Source: Azospira restricta (GTDB lineage Bacteria > Pseudomonadota > Gammaproteobacteria > Burkholderiales > Rhodocyclaceae). From it: a stretch of DNA of 64,000 nt. The notes below the pieces were generated by a model, which was not told the DNA's origin, did no database searches, and was given only the letters and a program-made list of their open reading frames with translations. The translations under genes and the position numbers were made by a program. Position 1 is the stretch's first letter, and every line of letters starts with the position of its first letter. The DNA is taken from the NCBI RefSeq assembly GCF_016858125.1, contig NZ_CP064781.1:124001-188000 (forward strand), in the 5' to 3' direction. Positions 41,233-49,491 of this stretch are shown in pieces.

Positions 41233-41556
41233 GAAGAGCTTTTCGGAATGGCGAAAAACGCTGATTTTACTTGCTTTCGCGCCCGACAAGAACCGGCTCG
41301 TCAGCCCGGCGCCGAGCAGCGCGCGACGGTGACGATCGGTGACCGGTTGTAAAAAATTTCGACTGACGCCCGCCCGCCGGCCGGCCGGCATGCCCGGCCG
41401 GCCGGCGCGGAGGCGGCGCACGACCGGCGCCGCCGCGGTTACGAATCGACACAAGCGCGGGCGAACGACGGCCGGCGCACGGCTTCCAATCGAACAGGGA
41501 CGCGCCGCGGACAACGCCGGCGCGCTTGTCGCAACCTCCGGGGAAAGGAGACCACC
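41233..41556. other. Gene-free region with a 14-bp GC hairpin
   Basis: 324 bp between divergent glyQ and the glycine-zipper gene. I see no coding potential. CGCCGGCCGGCCGG (41375-41388), loop CATGC, CCGGCCGGCCGGCG (41394-41407) is a perfect 14-bp stem of repeated GGCC. An AT-rich spot (TTGTAAAAAATTTC) lies just left of it at about 41347 and may be part of a promoter. Confidence 0.55.
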
Positions 41557-41784
41557 ATGCGTCGAAACAGTATTTCAGCCACGCTGAGCGCCCTTGCCCT
41601 CGCCCTCTCGCTGGGCGGCTGCGCCACCTGGGACAGCATGTCGGCACGGCAGAAGAGCACCGCGGTCGGCGCCGCGGTCGGCGGCGTCACCGGCGCCGCG
41701 GTAACCCACGGCAACGTGCTCGGCACCGTCGGCGGCGCCGCCATCGGCGGCTTCATCGGCGACGAAATCGGCAAGCGCCGCTGA
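41557..41784 (+). CDS. Glycine-zipper lipoprotein
   Basis: 75 residues. The signal ends in the lipobox LGGCA, so the mature protein begins with a lipidated Cys. The remainder is a glycine zipper: [16 protein letters not shown] and [17 protein letters not shown], like OsmB/YmgG-type proteins. A strong AAAGGAG precedes the ATG. It is probably an outer-membrane stress or envelope lipoprotein. Confidence 0.85.
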   Translation: MRRNSISATLSALALALSLGGCATWDSMSARQKSTAVGAAVGGVTGAAVTHGNVLGTVGGAAIGGFIGDEIGKRR

Positions 41785-41792
41785 GCGGCCGG

Positions 41793-43304
41793 CTACTCCG
41801 GCCGGCGGCGGCCGCCGGCGAGCAGCAGCAACAACGCGGCGGCCACCGCCGGCACGTTGCCCCAGCGCACGAAGGGCGTCGTCCCGGCGTAGCCGCTCAC
41901 CTCGGCGACCAGCGCGTCACGGGTGAACGGCGGCAGCGCCGCCTGCACGCGACCGTCGGCGCCGACGATCGCGGTCATCCCGGTGTTGGTCGCGCGCAGC
42001 ATCGGCCGGCCGGTCTCGAGCGCACGCAGCTGCGCGATCTGCAGGTGCTGCGGCTGGGCCAGCGAATCGCCGAACCAGGCGGTGTTGGAGAGATTCACCA
42101 GCAGCGTCGCCTGCGGCAGCGCGCGGATGATTTCACTGCCGAAGACGTCCTCGTAGCAGATGTTCACCGCCACCTGCTGACCGGCGATCGCCAGCGGCGC
42201 CTGCCGGTCCGGCCCCGGCGTGAAGTTCGACATCGGGATGCGCATCAGGTCGAGGAACCATTGGAAACCCGGCGGCACGAACTCGCCGAAGGGCACCAGG
42301 TGCGACTTGCTGTAGAGCTGCGTCGGCGAGACGCCGATGCTCGCCGCGGCGTTGGCGTAGCGTTCGCCGTCGCCGACGGGAACGCCGAAGAGCAGGTCGC
42401 CCTGCTGCGCCAGCGCGTGTTCGAGCAGGCGCTCCAGGTAGGGCGGCGGCAGTTCGCCGAGGAAGGCGGGGATCGCCGTTTCCGGCAGCACGGAGAGCGT
42501 CGCCGGATGCTCGCGCAGCAGCCGGTCGTAGATGACGAGCGACTCGTTCAGCTTCTCGGGGCGCCATTTCAGGTCCTGCGGGACATTGCCCTGGAGCAGC
42601 GCGACCTTCACCGGCGCGCCGACCGGCGCCGTCCAGCGCAGGTCGCCGAGCAGGTCGCCGCCGGCGAGCACGGCGCCGATCGAGAGCAGCGGCAGCGCCG
42701 GACAGAACAGGCGGGTACGCGCGTCGGCGCAGGGAACGACGAACCAGCGCCGCAGCACTTCGGCGATCGCCGCGCCGAGCAGCGCGGCGAGCAACGACAG
42801 GCCGTAGACGCCGACGATCGGCGCGTAGCCGGCGAGCGGGCTCGGCGGCGCCTGCGAGTAGCCGAGCACGAGCCAGGGGAAGCCGGTGAACAGCCAGCTG
42901 CGCAGCCATTCGCCGAGCGTCCACAGCGCCGCGAAGAACAGCGCGTCGGCGACGAATCCGCCGCGCCGCCAGCGCGCGAAGGCGTAGCCGGCGAGCGCCG
43001 GGAACAGGGCGAGCACGGCGCAGAACAGCGCGGTGGCGATGCCGGCGAGTACCGGCGGCAGGCCGCCGAAGACCGACAGGCTGACATAGACCCAGGACGT
43101 GCCGACGCCGAACCAGCCGCAGCCGAAGGCGAAGCCGAGCCCGGCGCCGCCGCGGCCGCTGCCGGCCCGGCGCAGCAGCGCGAAGAGGCCGGCCGGCACC
43201 AGCCAGCCGAGCGCGAACCAGCCGAACGGCGCGAAGGCGAGGACGCCGGCGGCGCCGAGCAGCGCGGCCGCGAGCGGCGGCAGGAAGCGGGCGGCGCCGC
43301 TCAC
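41793..43304 (-). CDS. lnt: Apolipoprotein N-acyltransferase
   Basis: A 503-residue inner-membrane enzyme that N-acylates lipoproteins. The N-terminal half has about eight membrane helices. The periplasmic carbon-nitrogen hydrolase domain shows VLPETAIPAF (Glu), SKSHLVPFGEFVP (Lys) and VNICYEDVFG (Cys), the catalytic triad. It is last in the miaB operon; its start overlaps the corC stop (ATGA). Confidence 0.96.
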   Translation of the reverse strand: MSGAARFLPPLAAALLGAAGVLAFAPFGWFALGWLVPAGLFALLRRAGSGRGGAGLGFAFGCGWFGVGTSWVYVSLSVFGGLPPVLAGIATALFCAVLALFPALAGYAFARWRRGGFVADALFFAALWTLGEWLRSWLFTGFPWLVLGYSQAPPSPLAGYAPIVGVYGLSLLAALLGAAIAEVLRRWFVVPCADARTRLFCPALPLLSIGAVLAGGDLLGDLRWTAPVGAPVKVALLQGNVPQDLKWRPEKLNESLVIYDRLLREHPATLSVLPETAIPAFLGELPPPYLERLLEHALAQQGDLLFGVPVGDGERYANAAASIGVSPTQLYSKSHLVPFGEFVPPGFQWFLDLMRIPMSNFTPGPDRQAPLAIAGQQVAVNICYEDVFGSEIIRALPQATLLVNLSNTAWFGDSLAQPQHLQIAQLRALETGRPMLRATNTGMTAIVGADGRVQAALPPFTRDALVAEVSGYAGTTPFVRWGNVPAVAAALLLLLAGGRRRPE

Positions 43305-44149
43305 GCCGTCGGTACGGCGCGGTCGGCCGCCGGCAGCTGTTCTACGAGCAGGGTATAGACGCGGCGGCGGTCGGCGCGCAGCACGCGGAAACGGAAGCCG
43401 GCGAGTTCGATCGACTCGTTGCGCTTCGGCACGTGGCCGAGCTCGGCGAGGATCAGGCCGCCGACGGTGTCGATCCCGTCGCCGGCGAGCGCGCAGCCGA
43501 AGGCCTGGTTGAAGTCGTCGATCCGCGTGCGCGCCTTGACCCGGTAGCGACCCGACTGGTCGAGGCGGATCTGGTCGTCGGCCTCGTCGAAGTCGTATTC
43601 GTCCTCGATGTCGCCGACGATCTGCTCGAGCACGTCCTCGATCGTCACCAGCCCGGCGACGCCGCCGTACTCGTCGACGACGATCGCCATGTGGTTGCGC
43701 GAGACGCGGAATTCGCGCAGCAGCACGTTCAGTCGCTTCGACTCGGGGATGAAGACCACCGGCCGCAGCCAGTCGCGCAGGTCGCAGCTCGTCTCGCCGC
43801 CGAGGCGGAGCAGGTCCTTGGCGAGCAGGATGCCGACGACGTTGTCGCGGTCGCCGTCATGCACCGGGAAGCGCGAGTGCGCGGTGTCGATCACCGTGCG
43901 CCGGATCTCGTCGAGCGAGTCGTTGAGGTCGATGGTGTCCATCTGCGCGCGCGGCACCATCACGTCGCGCACCGCGGTCTCGGAGGCCGACAGCGCGCCC
44001 TCGGTGATCGACAGCGCGTCGGCGTCGAGCAGGTTGCGCTCGCAGGCGGAGTGCAGCAGCTGCATCAGCTGCTCGCGGTCTTCCGGCTCGCGCAGCAGCA
44101 GCGACGACAGTCGCTCGAAAAAGGTCGGTTTGCTGGTCGAACTGTCCAT
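43301..44149 (-). CDS. corC: CorC-type CBS-domain protein
   Basis: 282 residues. RDVMVPRAQMDTID begins the first of two CBS motifs (HSRFPVHDGDRDNVVGILL), the second being NHMAIVVDEYGGVAGLVTIE. A CorC-HlyC transporter-associated domain closes the protein (DTVGGLILAELG). The family is tied to Mg and Co handling and in this operon possibly to lipoprotein processing through lnt; that is inference. Confidence 0.92.
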   Translation of the reverse strand: MDSSTSKPTFFERLSSLLLREPEDREQLMQLLHSACERNLLDADALSITEGALSASETAVRDVMVPRAQMDTIDLNDSLDEIRRTVIDTAHSRFPVHDGDRDNVVGILLAKDLLRLGGETSCDLRDWLRPVVFIPESKRLNVLLREFRVSRNHMAIVVDEYGGVAGLVTIEDVLEQIVGDIEDEYDFDEADDQIRLDQSGRYRVKARTRIDDFNQAFGCALAGDGIDTVGGLILAELGHVPKRNESIELAGFRFRVLRADRRRVYTLLVEQLPAADRAVPTA

Positions 44150-44189
44150 AGCGAAGTGGTGTGCCGCCGGCGGCGCGGGCGGCGTCCGG

Positions 44190-44645
44190 CTAGTAGGGAT
44201 CCGGGTAGCCGAGTCCCGCCAGAATCTCCCGTTCCCTGTTTTCCATGACGCGCGCGTCTTCCTCGCCCGTCTCGTGATCGTAACCCTGCAGGTGCAGCAT
44301 GCCATGCACGATCAGGTGCGCGTGGTGCGCCTCGACCGGCTTGCCCTGCTCCGCCGCCTCGCGGGCGACCACCGGCGCGCAGACGACGAGGTCGCCGACG
44401 GTCAGCGGCGCCTGCTCATAGACGAAGGAGAGCACGTTGGTCGCGTAGTCCTTGCCGCGGTAGTCGCGGTTGAGCGCCCCCCCCTCGTCGGCGTCGACGT
44501 AGCGGATCGTCACCTGGCCGCCGCCGGCGAGCGCGGCGCGTGCCCAGGCACGCAGCTGGGTGCGCGACGGCAGCCCGGCCGGGTCGCAGGCGTACTGCAC
44601 CGACAGGTTGAGCCGGCCGCCGGCCTTCTTCGGCGCGGCGCTCAT
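44190..44645 (-). CDS. ybeY: Endoribonuclease YbeY
   Basis: A 151-residue zinc-dependent RNase of 16S rRNA maturation. The zinc site is [16 protein letters not shown], and [13 protein letters not shown] precedes it. The start overlaps the phoH-like stop (ATGA at 44642-44645). The gap to corC is 40 bp. Confidence 0.96.
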   Translation of the reverse strand: MSAAPKKAGGRLNLSVQYACDPAGLPSRTQLRAWARAALAGGGQVTIRYVDADEGGALNRDYRGKDYATNVLSFVYEQAPLTVGDLVVCAPVVAREAAEQGKPVEAHHAHLIVHGMLHLQGYDHETGEEDARVMENREREILAGLGYPDPY

Positions 44646-45634
44646 CGCGGCGCTTCCTGCGCCTTGCCGTGCGCCTCGTAGGCGGCGACGATGCGCGCCA
44701 CCAACGGATGGCGGACGACGTCCTCGGCGCCGAATTCGGTGAAGGCGATGCCGCGCACCTCCTGCAGGATGCGGCGCGCCTCGATCAACCCGCTCTTGTG
44801 TCCCTTCGGCAGGTCGACCTGGGTCGCGTCGCCGGTGATCACCGCCTTGGCGCCGATGCCGATGCGGGTGAGGAACATCTTCATCTGCTCCGGCGTCGTG
44901 TTCTGCGCTTCATCGAGGATGATGAAGGCGTGGTTCAGCGTGCGCCCGCGCATGTAGGCGAGCGGCGCGATCTCGATCGCCTGCTTCTCCAGCATCTTCA
45001 TCACGCGGTCGAAACCCATCAGGTCGTAGAGCGCGTCGTAGAGCGGGCGCAGGTAGGGGTCGACCTTCTGCGCCAGGTCGCCGGGCAGGAAGCCGAGGCG
45101 CTCGCCGGCCTCGACCGCCGGCCGCGTCAGCACGATGCGCGAGACCAGTTCGCGCTCGAAGGCGTCCACCGCGCAGGCGACCGCCAGATAGGTCTTGCCG
45201 GTGCCGGCCGGACCGATGCCGAAGGTGATGTCGTGCTCCTGGATGTGCTTCAGGTATTCGACCTGCCGCGGCGTGCGCCCGTGCAGCTCGGTCTTCTTCG
45301 TCACCAGCGCCGGCGACGGGCCGCCGGCGGCGGTCAGGCCGCGCACCGGGCGGTTGAGCAGTTCGATCAGGCCGAGCTGGATCTCGTCGACCGACAGCGG
45401 CTGCTTCGCCAGGCGGTAGAAGTGCTGCAGCGCCTCGGCGCAGCGCGCCGCCGGCTCGCCCTCGCCGTGGATCGTGAAGCGCTCGCCGCGGCGGGCGATG
45501 ACGACGTCGAGCGCGGTCTCGATCTGGCGCAGGTTCTCGTCGAGGACGCCGCACAGGTTGGCGAGATGCGTGTTGTCGACCGGCGACAGCAGCAGCTCGA
45601 CCGGGCGCTTGCGGGCGGCGGGCTTAGCTCTCAC
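44642..45634 (-). CDS. ybeZ: PhoH-family ATPase YbeZ
   Basis: 330 residues. Walker A is [13 protein letters not shown], Walker [11 protein letters not shown]. The segment [19 protein letters not shown] is diagnostic of PhoH-like proteins, which work with YbeY in RNA processing. The start is GTG 45634, overlapping miaB by 11 bp. Confidence 0.94.
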   Translation of the reverse strand: MRAKPAARKRPVELLLSPVDNTHLANLCGVLDENLRQIETALDVVIARRGERFTIHGEGEPAARCAEALQHFYRLAKQPLSVDEIQLGLIELLNRPVRGLTAAGGPSPALVTKKTELHGRTPRQVEYLKHIQEHDITFGIGPAGTGKTYLAVACAVDAFERELVSRIVLTRPAVEAGERLGFLPGDLAQKVDPYLRPLYDALYDLMGFDRVMKMLEKQAIEIAPLAYMRGRTLNHAFIILDEAQNTTPEQMKMFLTRIGIGAKAVITGDATQVDLPKGHKSGLIEARRILQEVRGIAFTEFGAEDVVRHPLVARIVAAYEAHGKAQEAPR

Positions 45635-46961
45635 GGGTGACGATCTCGCCGCGCAGCGAATGCGGCAGCGCCGCGGTGATGCGCACGTCGACGAAGCGGT
45701 GGATCAGCCGGGGGTTGCCGACGAAATTGACGATGCGGTTGTTGTCGGTGCGCCCGGCGAGCTCGGCCTCGTTCTTCTTCGACACGCCCTCGACCAGCAC
45801 GCGCTGCACGCTGCCGACCATCGACTCGCTGACCGCCGACGCCAGCGCGTCGATGCGCTTCTGCAGGCGCATCAGGCGGGCGGTCTTGAGCTCGGCCGGC
45901 GTGTCGTCGGGCAGCTCGGCGGCCGGCGTCCCCGGCCGCGTGCTGTAGATGAACGAGAACGAGGCGTCGAAGCCGACCTCGTCGATCAGCTTCATCGTCT
46001 TCTCGTAGTCGTCCTCGGTCTCGCCGGGGAAGCCGACGATGAAGTCGGTGGACAGCGACAGGTCCGGCCGCGCCGCACGCAGCTTGCGGACGATCGACTT
46101 GTACTCGAGCGCGGTGTAGTTGCGCTTCATCGCCGCCAGGATGCGGTCCGAGCCCGACTGCACCGGCAGGTGCAGGTGCGAGACCAGCTTCGGTACTTTC
46201 GCGTAGGTGTCGATCAGGCGCTGCGTCATCTCGCGCGGGTGCGAGGTCGTGTAGCGGATGCGTTCGATGCCGGGAATCTCGGCGATGTACTCGATCAGCA
46301 TCGCCAGGTCGGCGATCTCGTCCGAACCGGCCATCGCGCCGCGGTAGGCGTTCACGTTCTGGCCGAGCAGCGTCACTTCCCTGACGCCCTGGTCGGCGAG
46401 CCCGGCGACCTCGGTCAGCACGTCGTCGAACGGGCGCGACACTTCCTCGCCGCGCGTGTAGGGCACGATGCAGAAGGTGCAGAACTTCGAGCAGCCCTCC
46501 ATGATCGAGACGAAGGCGGCGGCCCCCTCGACCTTGGCCGGCGGCAGCGCGTCGAACTTCTCGATCTCGGGGAAGGAGATGTCGACCGCCGCCCGGCCCT
46601 TCTCGCGCCGCTCGGCGATCAGCTGCGGCAGGCGATGCAGCGTCTGCGGCCCGAACACGACGTCGACGTAGGGCGCGCGGGCGACGATCGCCGCGCCTTC
46701 CTGGCTGGCGACGCAGCCGCCGACGCCGATGACCAGGTTCGGGTTCTGCTGCTTCAGGTGGCGGACGCGGCCGAGGTCGTGGAAGACCTTCTCCTGCGCC
46801 TTCTCGCGCACCGAGCAGGTGTTGAAGAGGATGATGTCGGCTTCCTCGGGGTTGTCGGTCTTCACCACCCCCTCGGAAGCGTTGAGCACGTCGGCCATCT
46901 TGTCCGAATCGTACTCGTTCATCTGGCACCCGAAGGTGCGGATGAAGAGTTTCTTTGGCAT
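45624..46961 (-). CDS. miaB: tRNA-2-methylthio-N6-dimethylallyladenosine synthase MiaB
   Basis: 445 residues. Cluster one Cys residues occur in [23 protein letters not shown] and GVGGCVASQ; the radical SAM motif is [21 protein letters not shown] domain ends the chain. It methylthiolates i6A37 of tRNAs and heads the miaB-ybeZ-ybeY-corC-lnt operon. Confidence 0.97.
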   Translation of the reverse strand: MPKKLFIRTFGCQMNEYDSDKMADVLNASEGVVKTDNPEEADIILFNTCSVREKAQEKVFHDLGRVRHLKQQNPNLVIGVGGCVASQEGAAIVARAPYVDVVFGPQTLHRLPQLIAERREKGRAAVDISFPEIEKFDALPPAKVEGAAAFVSIMEGCSKFCTFCIVPYTRGEEVSRPFDDVLTEVAGLADQGVREVTLLGQNVNAYRGAMAGSDEIADLAMLIEYIAEIPGIERIRYTTSHPREMTQRLIDTYAKVPKLVSHLHLPVQSGSDRILAAMKRNYTALEYKSIVRKLRAARPDLSLSTDFIVGFPGETEDDYEKTMKLIDEVGFDASFSFIYSTRPGTPAAELPDDTPAELKTARLMRLQKRIDALASAVSESMVGSVQRVLVEGVSKKNEAELAGRTDNNRIVNFVGNPRLIHRFVDVRITAALPHSLRGEIVTRES

Positions 46962-46988
46962 TACGGAATGTCGATCAGGTTGCGGATA

Positions 46989-47351
46989 TCAGGGAGCGGC
47001 GACCTCGGTGCGGGTCAGCACCCAGACGCGGAAGACCGCGCCGGACGGGTCGAGCTGGTAGCGAACCGGGACCTTTTCCTGGATCGTCCCGGGCATGACG
47101 ATCAGGTTCTGCTGGTTGCGGATCAGCAGGCCCGGCGCGCGCGGCAGCGCCTTGCCGTCGATGACGACTTCCATCATCCCGACCGGCGGCGCCATCTCCC
47201 CCTTCCTTGTCCCGTCGGGGAAGGCACGCGCGCCGGCCACGCCGAGTTCGGGCGGCGCAGGCGGCGCGTAGACCGCGTTCTCCATCGCAGTATTGACGGC
47301 GGAGCCGACGATACTGTTGATCATGGAGGCAAGAATGGCGGGAACCGGCAT
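46989..47351 (-). CDS. Hypothetical protein, possibly exported
   Basis: 120 residues. The N-terminus MPVPAILASMINSIVGSAV is hydrophobic enough for a weak signal or membrane patch. The C-terminal half forms beta-like strands (MMEVVIDGKALPRAP, NLIVMPGTIQEKVPVRY). I do not recognise the family. It starts 390 bases upstream of miaB, 27 bp before it in reading order, so it may be cotranscribed. Confidence 0.5.
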   Translation of the reverse strand: MPVPAILASMINSIVGSAVNTAMENAVYAPPAPPELGVAGARAFPDGTRKGEMAPPVGMMEVVIDGKALPRAPGLLIRNQQNLIVMPGTIQEKVPVRYQLDPSGAVFRVWVLTRTEVAAP

Positions 47352-47393
47352 GGAATCAATTATATACGACAGAAACGGCCGGCAAGCGGAAAC

Positions 47394-47422
47394 TTGACCG
47401 GCAATCGGGCACCCCCTATAAT
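47394..47422 (+). promoter_or_regulatory. Sigma-70 promoter of tRNA-Met
   Basis: TTGACC (47394-47399), 17 bp, TATAAT (47417-47422): a near-consensus promoter that would start about 8 bases before the tRNA. The GC-rich discriminator CCGACCCC is typical of stringently controlled stable RNA. Confidence 0.85.
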
Positions 47423-47436
47423 CCGACCCCTTTCAT

Positions 47437-47513
47437 GGTGATGTAGCTCAGACGGTTAGAGCGACGGATTCATAACCCGTAGGTCGGCGGTTCGATTCCG
47501 CCCATCACCACCA
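47437..47513 (+). tRNA. Elongator tRNA-Met (CAT)
   Basis: 77 nt with encoded CCA. Acceptor GGTGATG/CATCACC, D stem GCTC/GAGC, loop TTCATAA with CAT anticodon, T stem GGCGG/CCGCC. G1-C72 pairing rules out the initiator. The anticodon stem ACGGA/CCCGT has an A31-C39 mismatch next to the loop. Confidence 0.9.
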
Positions 47514-47522
47514 GTTTCCCGG

Positions 47523-47546
47523 ACGGCCCGCAGCGATGCGGGCCGT
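47523..47546 (+). terminator. Hairpin after tRNA-Met
   Basis: ACGGCCCGCA, loop GCGA, TGCGGGCCGT: a perfect 10-bp stem 9 bases after the tRNA. Only a short T-rich patch follows (GTTTACT), so termination may be incomplete. Confidence 0.65.
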
Positions 47547-47623
47547 TGCCGTTTACTCCCCGCCCCTGCCCCGCCGATGCGCTTCCTAAGCGTCCGTCAT
47601 TGAGCTATCATCGCCGCCGAACA

Positions 47624-47648
47624 ATAACCGTACAAATTATAAGGTTAT
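47624..47648 (+). promoter_or_regulatory. Inverted repeat covering the cytochrome c4 ribosome-binding site
   Basis: ATAACC (47624-47629) and GGTTAT (47643-47648), 13 bases apart. The AAGG that would serve as Shine-Dalgarno overlaps the right arm. It could be a protein operator or an RNA hairpin limiting initiation. Confidence 0.4.
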
Positions 47649-47650
47649 CG

Positions 47651-48277
47651 ATGATCCGCCCGACGCTGACCTTGCTGGCGCTGCTGCTGAGCGCCGCCGC
47701 TGCCGCCCAACCCGGCGCCCTCGATCGCCTGCGCGCGCTGCAGGCCAACCCGGCCGCCAGCAAGGCGGCCGCCGAGCAGGGCCGGCAGGCGGCGTTCTTC
47801 TGCGTGAACTGCCATGGCGAGGACGGCAACAGCCAGATTCCGGAAGTGCCGAGCCTGGCCGGGCAGAACCCCGCCTACCTGATCGAGCAGATGCGCAAGT
47901 TCGGCGCCGGCGAGCGCCGCGACCCGTTCATGCAGGGACTGATCAAGGTGCTGAAGGACGAGGAGCGCGCGCAGATCGCGCTCTACTACGCCGCGGGCAG
48001 GCCGCAGGCGAACAAGGCCAACGCGACGCTGGCGGCACAGGGCAGGAGCCGGTTCGAGAAGAGCTGTGCGACCTGCCACGGTCCGCGCGGGCGCGGCAAC
48101 GACGCCGAACTGATTCCGCGCATCGCCGGCCAGAAGCCCGCCTATCTGGAAAGTTCGATCACCCGCTACCGCAACCGCAGCGGCGAGCGCAACGACCCGC
48201 GCATGACGGCGGTGACGGCGAACCTCGCCAAGGACGAGATCGTCGCGCTGGCCAACTATCTGGCCAGCCTAGACTGA
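47651..48277 (+). CDS. Diheme cytochrome c4
   Basis: 208 residues. After the signal peptide (LTLLALLLSAAAAAQ) come two heme sites, CVNCH near residue 56 and CATCH near 142. Met ligands are expected in PFMQG and PRMTA. The two similar halves fit cytochrome c4, a periplasmic electron carrier to terminal oxidases. Start 47651 gives the proper signal peptide. Confidence 0.92.
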   Translation: MIRPTLTLLALLLSAAAAAQPGALDRLRALQANPAASKAAAEQGRQAAFFCVNCHGEDGNSQIPEVPSLAGQNPAYLIEQMRKFGAGERRDPFMQGLIKVLKDEERAQIALYYAAGRPQANKANATLAAQGRSRFEKSCATCHGPRGRGNDAELIPRIAGQKPAYLESSITRYRNRSGERNDPRMTAVTANLAKDEIVALANYLASLD

Positions 48278-48288
48278 GCCGGCGCCGG

Positions 48289-48328
48289 AAAAGCGGAAGG
48301 CCGCCCGCAGGCGGCCTTCCGCTTTTTT
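48289..48328. terminator. Bidirectional terminator between cytochrome c4 and HU
   Basis: A 17-bp stem, AAAAGCGGAAGGCCGCC, loop CGCA, and its complement ending in TTTTTT. A and T runs at both ends serve the two convergent genes. Confidence 0.92.
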
Positions 48329-48343
48329 CCTTTGCAGCGGGTA

Positions 48344-48628
48344 TTACTTCTTCTTCTTGGCGACAGCGGCCTTGAAGGACGCGCCAGCCGAGAACTTCGG
48401 CACGGTCGTCGCCGGGATCTTGATGGCGGCGCCGGTCTTCGGGTTCTTGCCGGTGCGGGCGGCGCGCTTGGCGGCCTTGAAGGAACCGAAGCCAACCAGG
48501 GTCACATTGTCACCCTTGGAAACTGCCGTGGTGATGGCGGCAACGGCGGCGTCGAGGGCGCGACCGGCAGCAGCCTTGCTGATATCGGCACCAGCAGCGA
48601 TGGCATCGATGAGTTCGCTCTTGTTCAT
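48344..48628 (-). CDS. hup: HU-family nucleoid protein
   Basis: 94 residues beginning [20 protein letters not shown]. The DNA-binding arm has [18 protein letters not shown], then [18 protein letters not shown]. The C-terminus is KKKK. It bends DNA and compacts the nucleoid. The start at 48628 has GGAGAC upstream. It has its own promoter region with A-tracts. Confidence 0.95.
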   Translation of the reverse strand: MNKSELIDAIAAGADISKAAAGRALDAAVAAITTAVSKGDNVTLVGFGSFKAAKRAARTGKNPKTGAAIKIPATTVPKFSAGASFKAAVAKKKK

Positions 48629-48694
48629 GCAAGTGTCTCCTACGTGTGAGTGTGTTGACGGAAGGCGGTAGCCGCGAGTGATTGTGTCATAGGC

Positions 48695-48732
48695 TTTTTT
48701 CAAATGCCACAACTTTTTTTGCAACTTTTTTT
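48695..48732 (-). promoter_or_regulatory. Phased A-tracts upstream of the HU gene
   Basis: On the HU strand there are three A-runs of 6-7 bases, at 48695-48700, 48714-48720 and 48726-48732, with centres about 19 and 12 bp apart. This spacing is near helical phase and predicts a curved promoter. TTGTGG or TTGAAA may serve as -35, but the -10 is unclear. Confidence 0.5.
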
Positions 48733-48750
48733 CGGCTCAAGCCTTGCGCC

Positions 48751-49491
48751 TCAATGCTTCCCACCCAGTCCGAGGTACGCCTCGATGACGCGGGGGTCGT
48801 TGGCAAGTTCCTTGCTGGGCCCCGCCAGCGAGATTTCGCCGGTCTCCAGAACATAACCGAAATCCGCTACCTGCAAGGCCGCGCGGGCATTTTGCTCGAC
48901 CAGCAGCACGGACACGCCCATCTCGCGCAGCCGGGAAACGGTGCGGAAAATCTCGCGGATGATCAGCGGCGCCAGGCCCAGACTGGGCTCGTCGAGCATC
49001 AGCAGCTTCGGTTTGGCCATCAGCGCACGGCCCATCGCCAGCATCTGCCGCTCGCCGCCGGAGAGCGTTCCGGCGAGCTGCGTCGCGCGCTCGCGGAGGC
49101 GGGGGAAGATGCCGTAGACCTCGGCCATCGTCGTCCGGAAGTCCTTGTCACCACGGCGGTAGCGGTCGAAGGCGCCGAGCAACAGGTTGTCCTCGACGCT
49201 CATGTCGGCGAACAGCTCGCGCTTCTCCGGGACCAGCGTCAGGCCGAGGCCGACGCGCTCCTCGACCTCGAAGTCGTTGCCGAGCGCGCGGCCGACGTAG
49301 CTGACCTCGCCGCGGCCAGGCAGAAGGCCCATCAGGCACGAGAGCAACGTCGTCTTGCCGGCGCCGTTGGGGCCGATGACGGTGACGATCTCGCCCTCGC
49401 GGATGGTCAGGCTGACCTTGTGCAGCGCCTCGACCTTGCCGTAGGAAACCGACAGGTCCTTCGCTTCGAGCAGTACGGGACGCAGACTCAT
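48751..49491 (-). CDS. livF: Branched-chain-type ABC transporter ATPase LivF
   Basis: 246 residues. Walker [13 protein letters not shown], signature TLSGGERQMLAM, Walker B LLMLDEPSLGLAP, switch VEQNARAALQVADFG. It pairs with the LivG half of the gene upstream, whose stop it overlaps (ATGA). It lies at the end of an aromatic-degradation cluster, so it likely imports an aromatic acid rather than an amino acid. Confidence 0.9.
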   Translation of the reverse strand: MSLRPVLLEAKDLSVSYGKVEALHKVSLTIREGEIVTVIGPNGAGKTTLLSCLMGLLPGRGEVSYVGRALGNDFEVEERVGLGLTLVPEKRELFADMSVEDNLLLGAFDRYRRGDKDFRTTMAEVYGIFPRLRERATQLAGTLSGGERQMLAMGRALMAKPKLLMLDEPSLGLAPLIIREIFRTVSRLREMGVSVLLVEQNARAALQVADFGYVLETGEISLAGPSKELANDPRVIEAYLGLGGKH

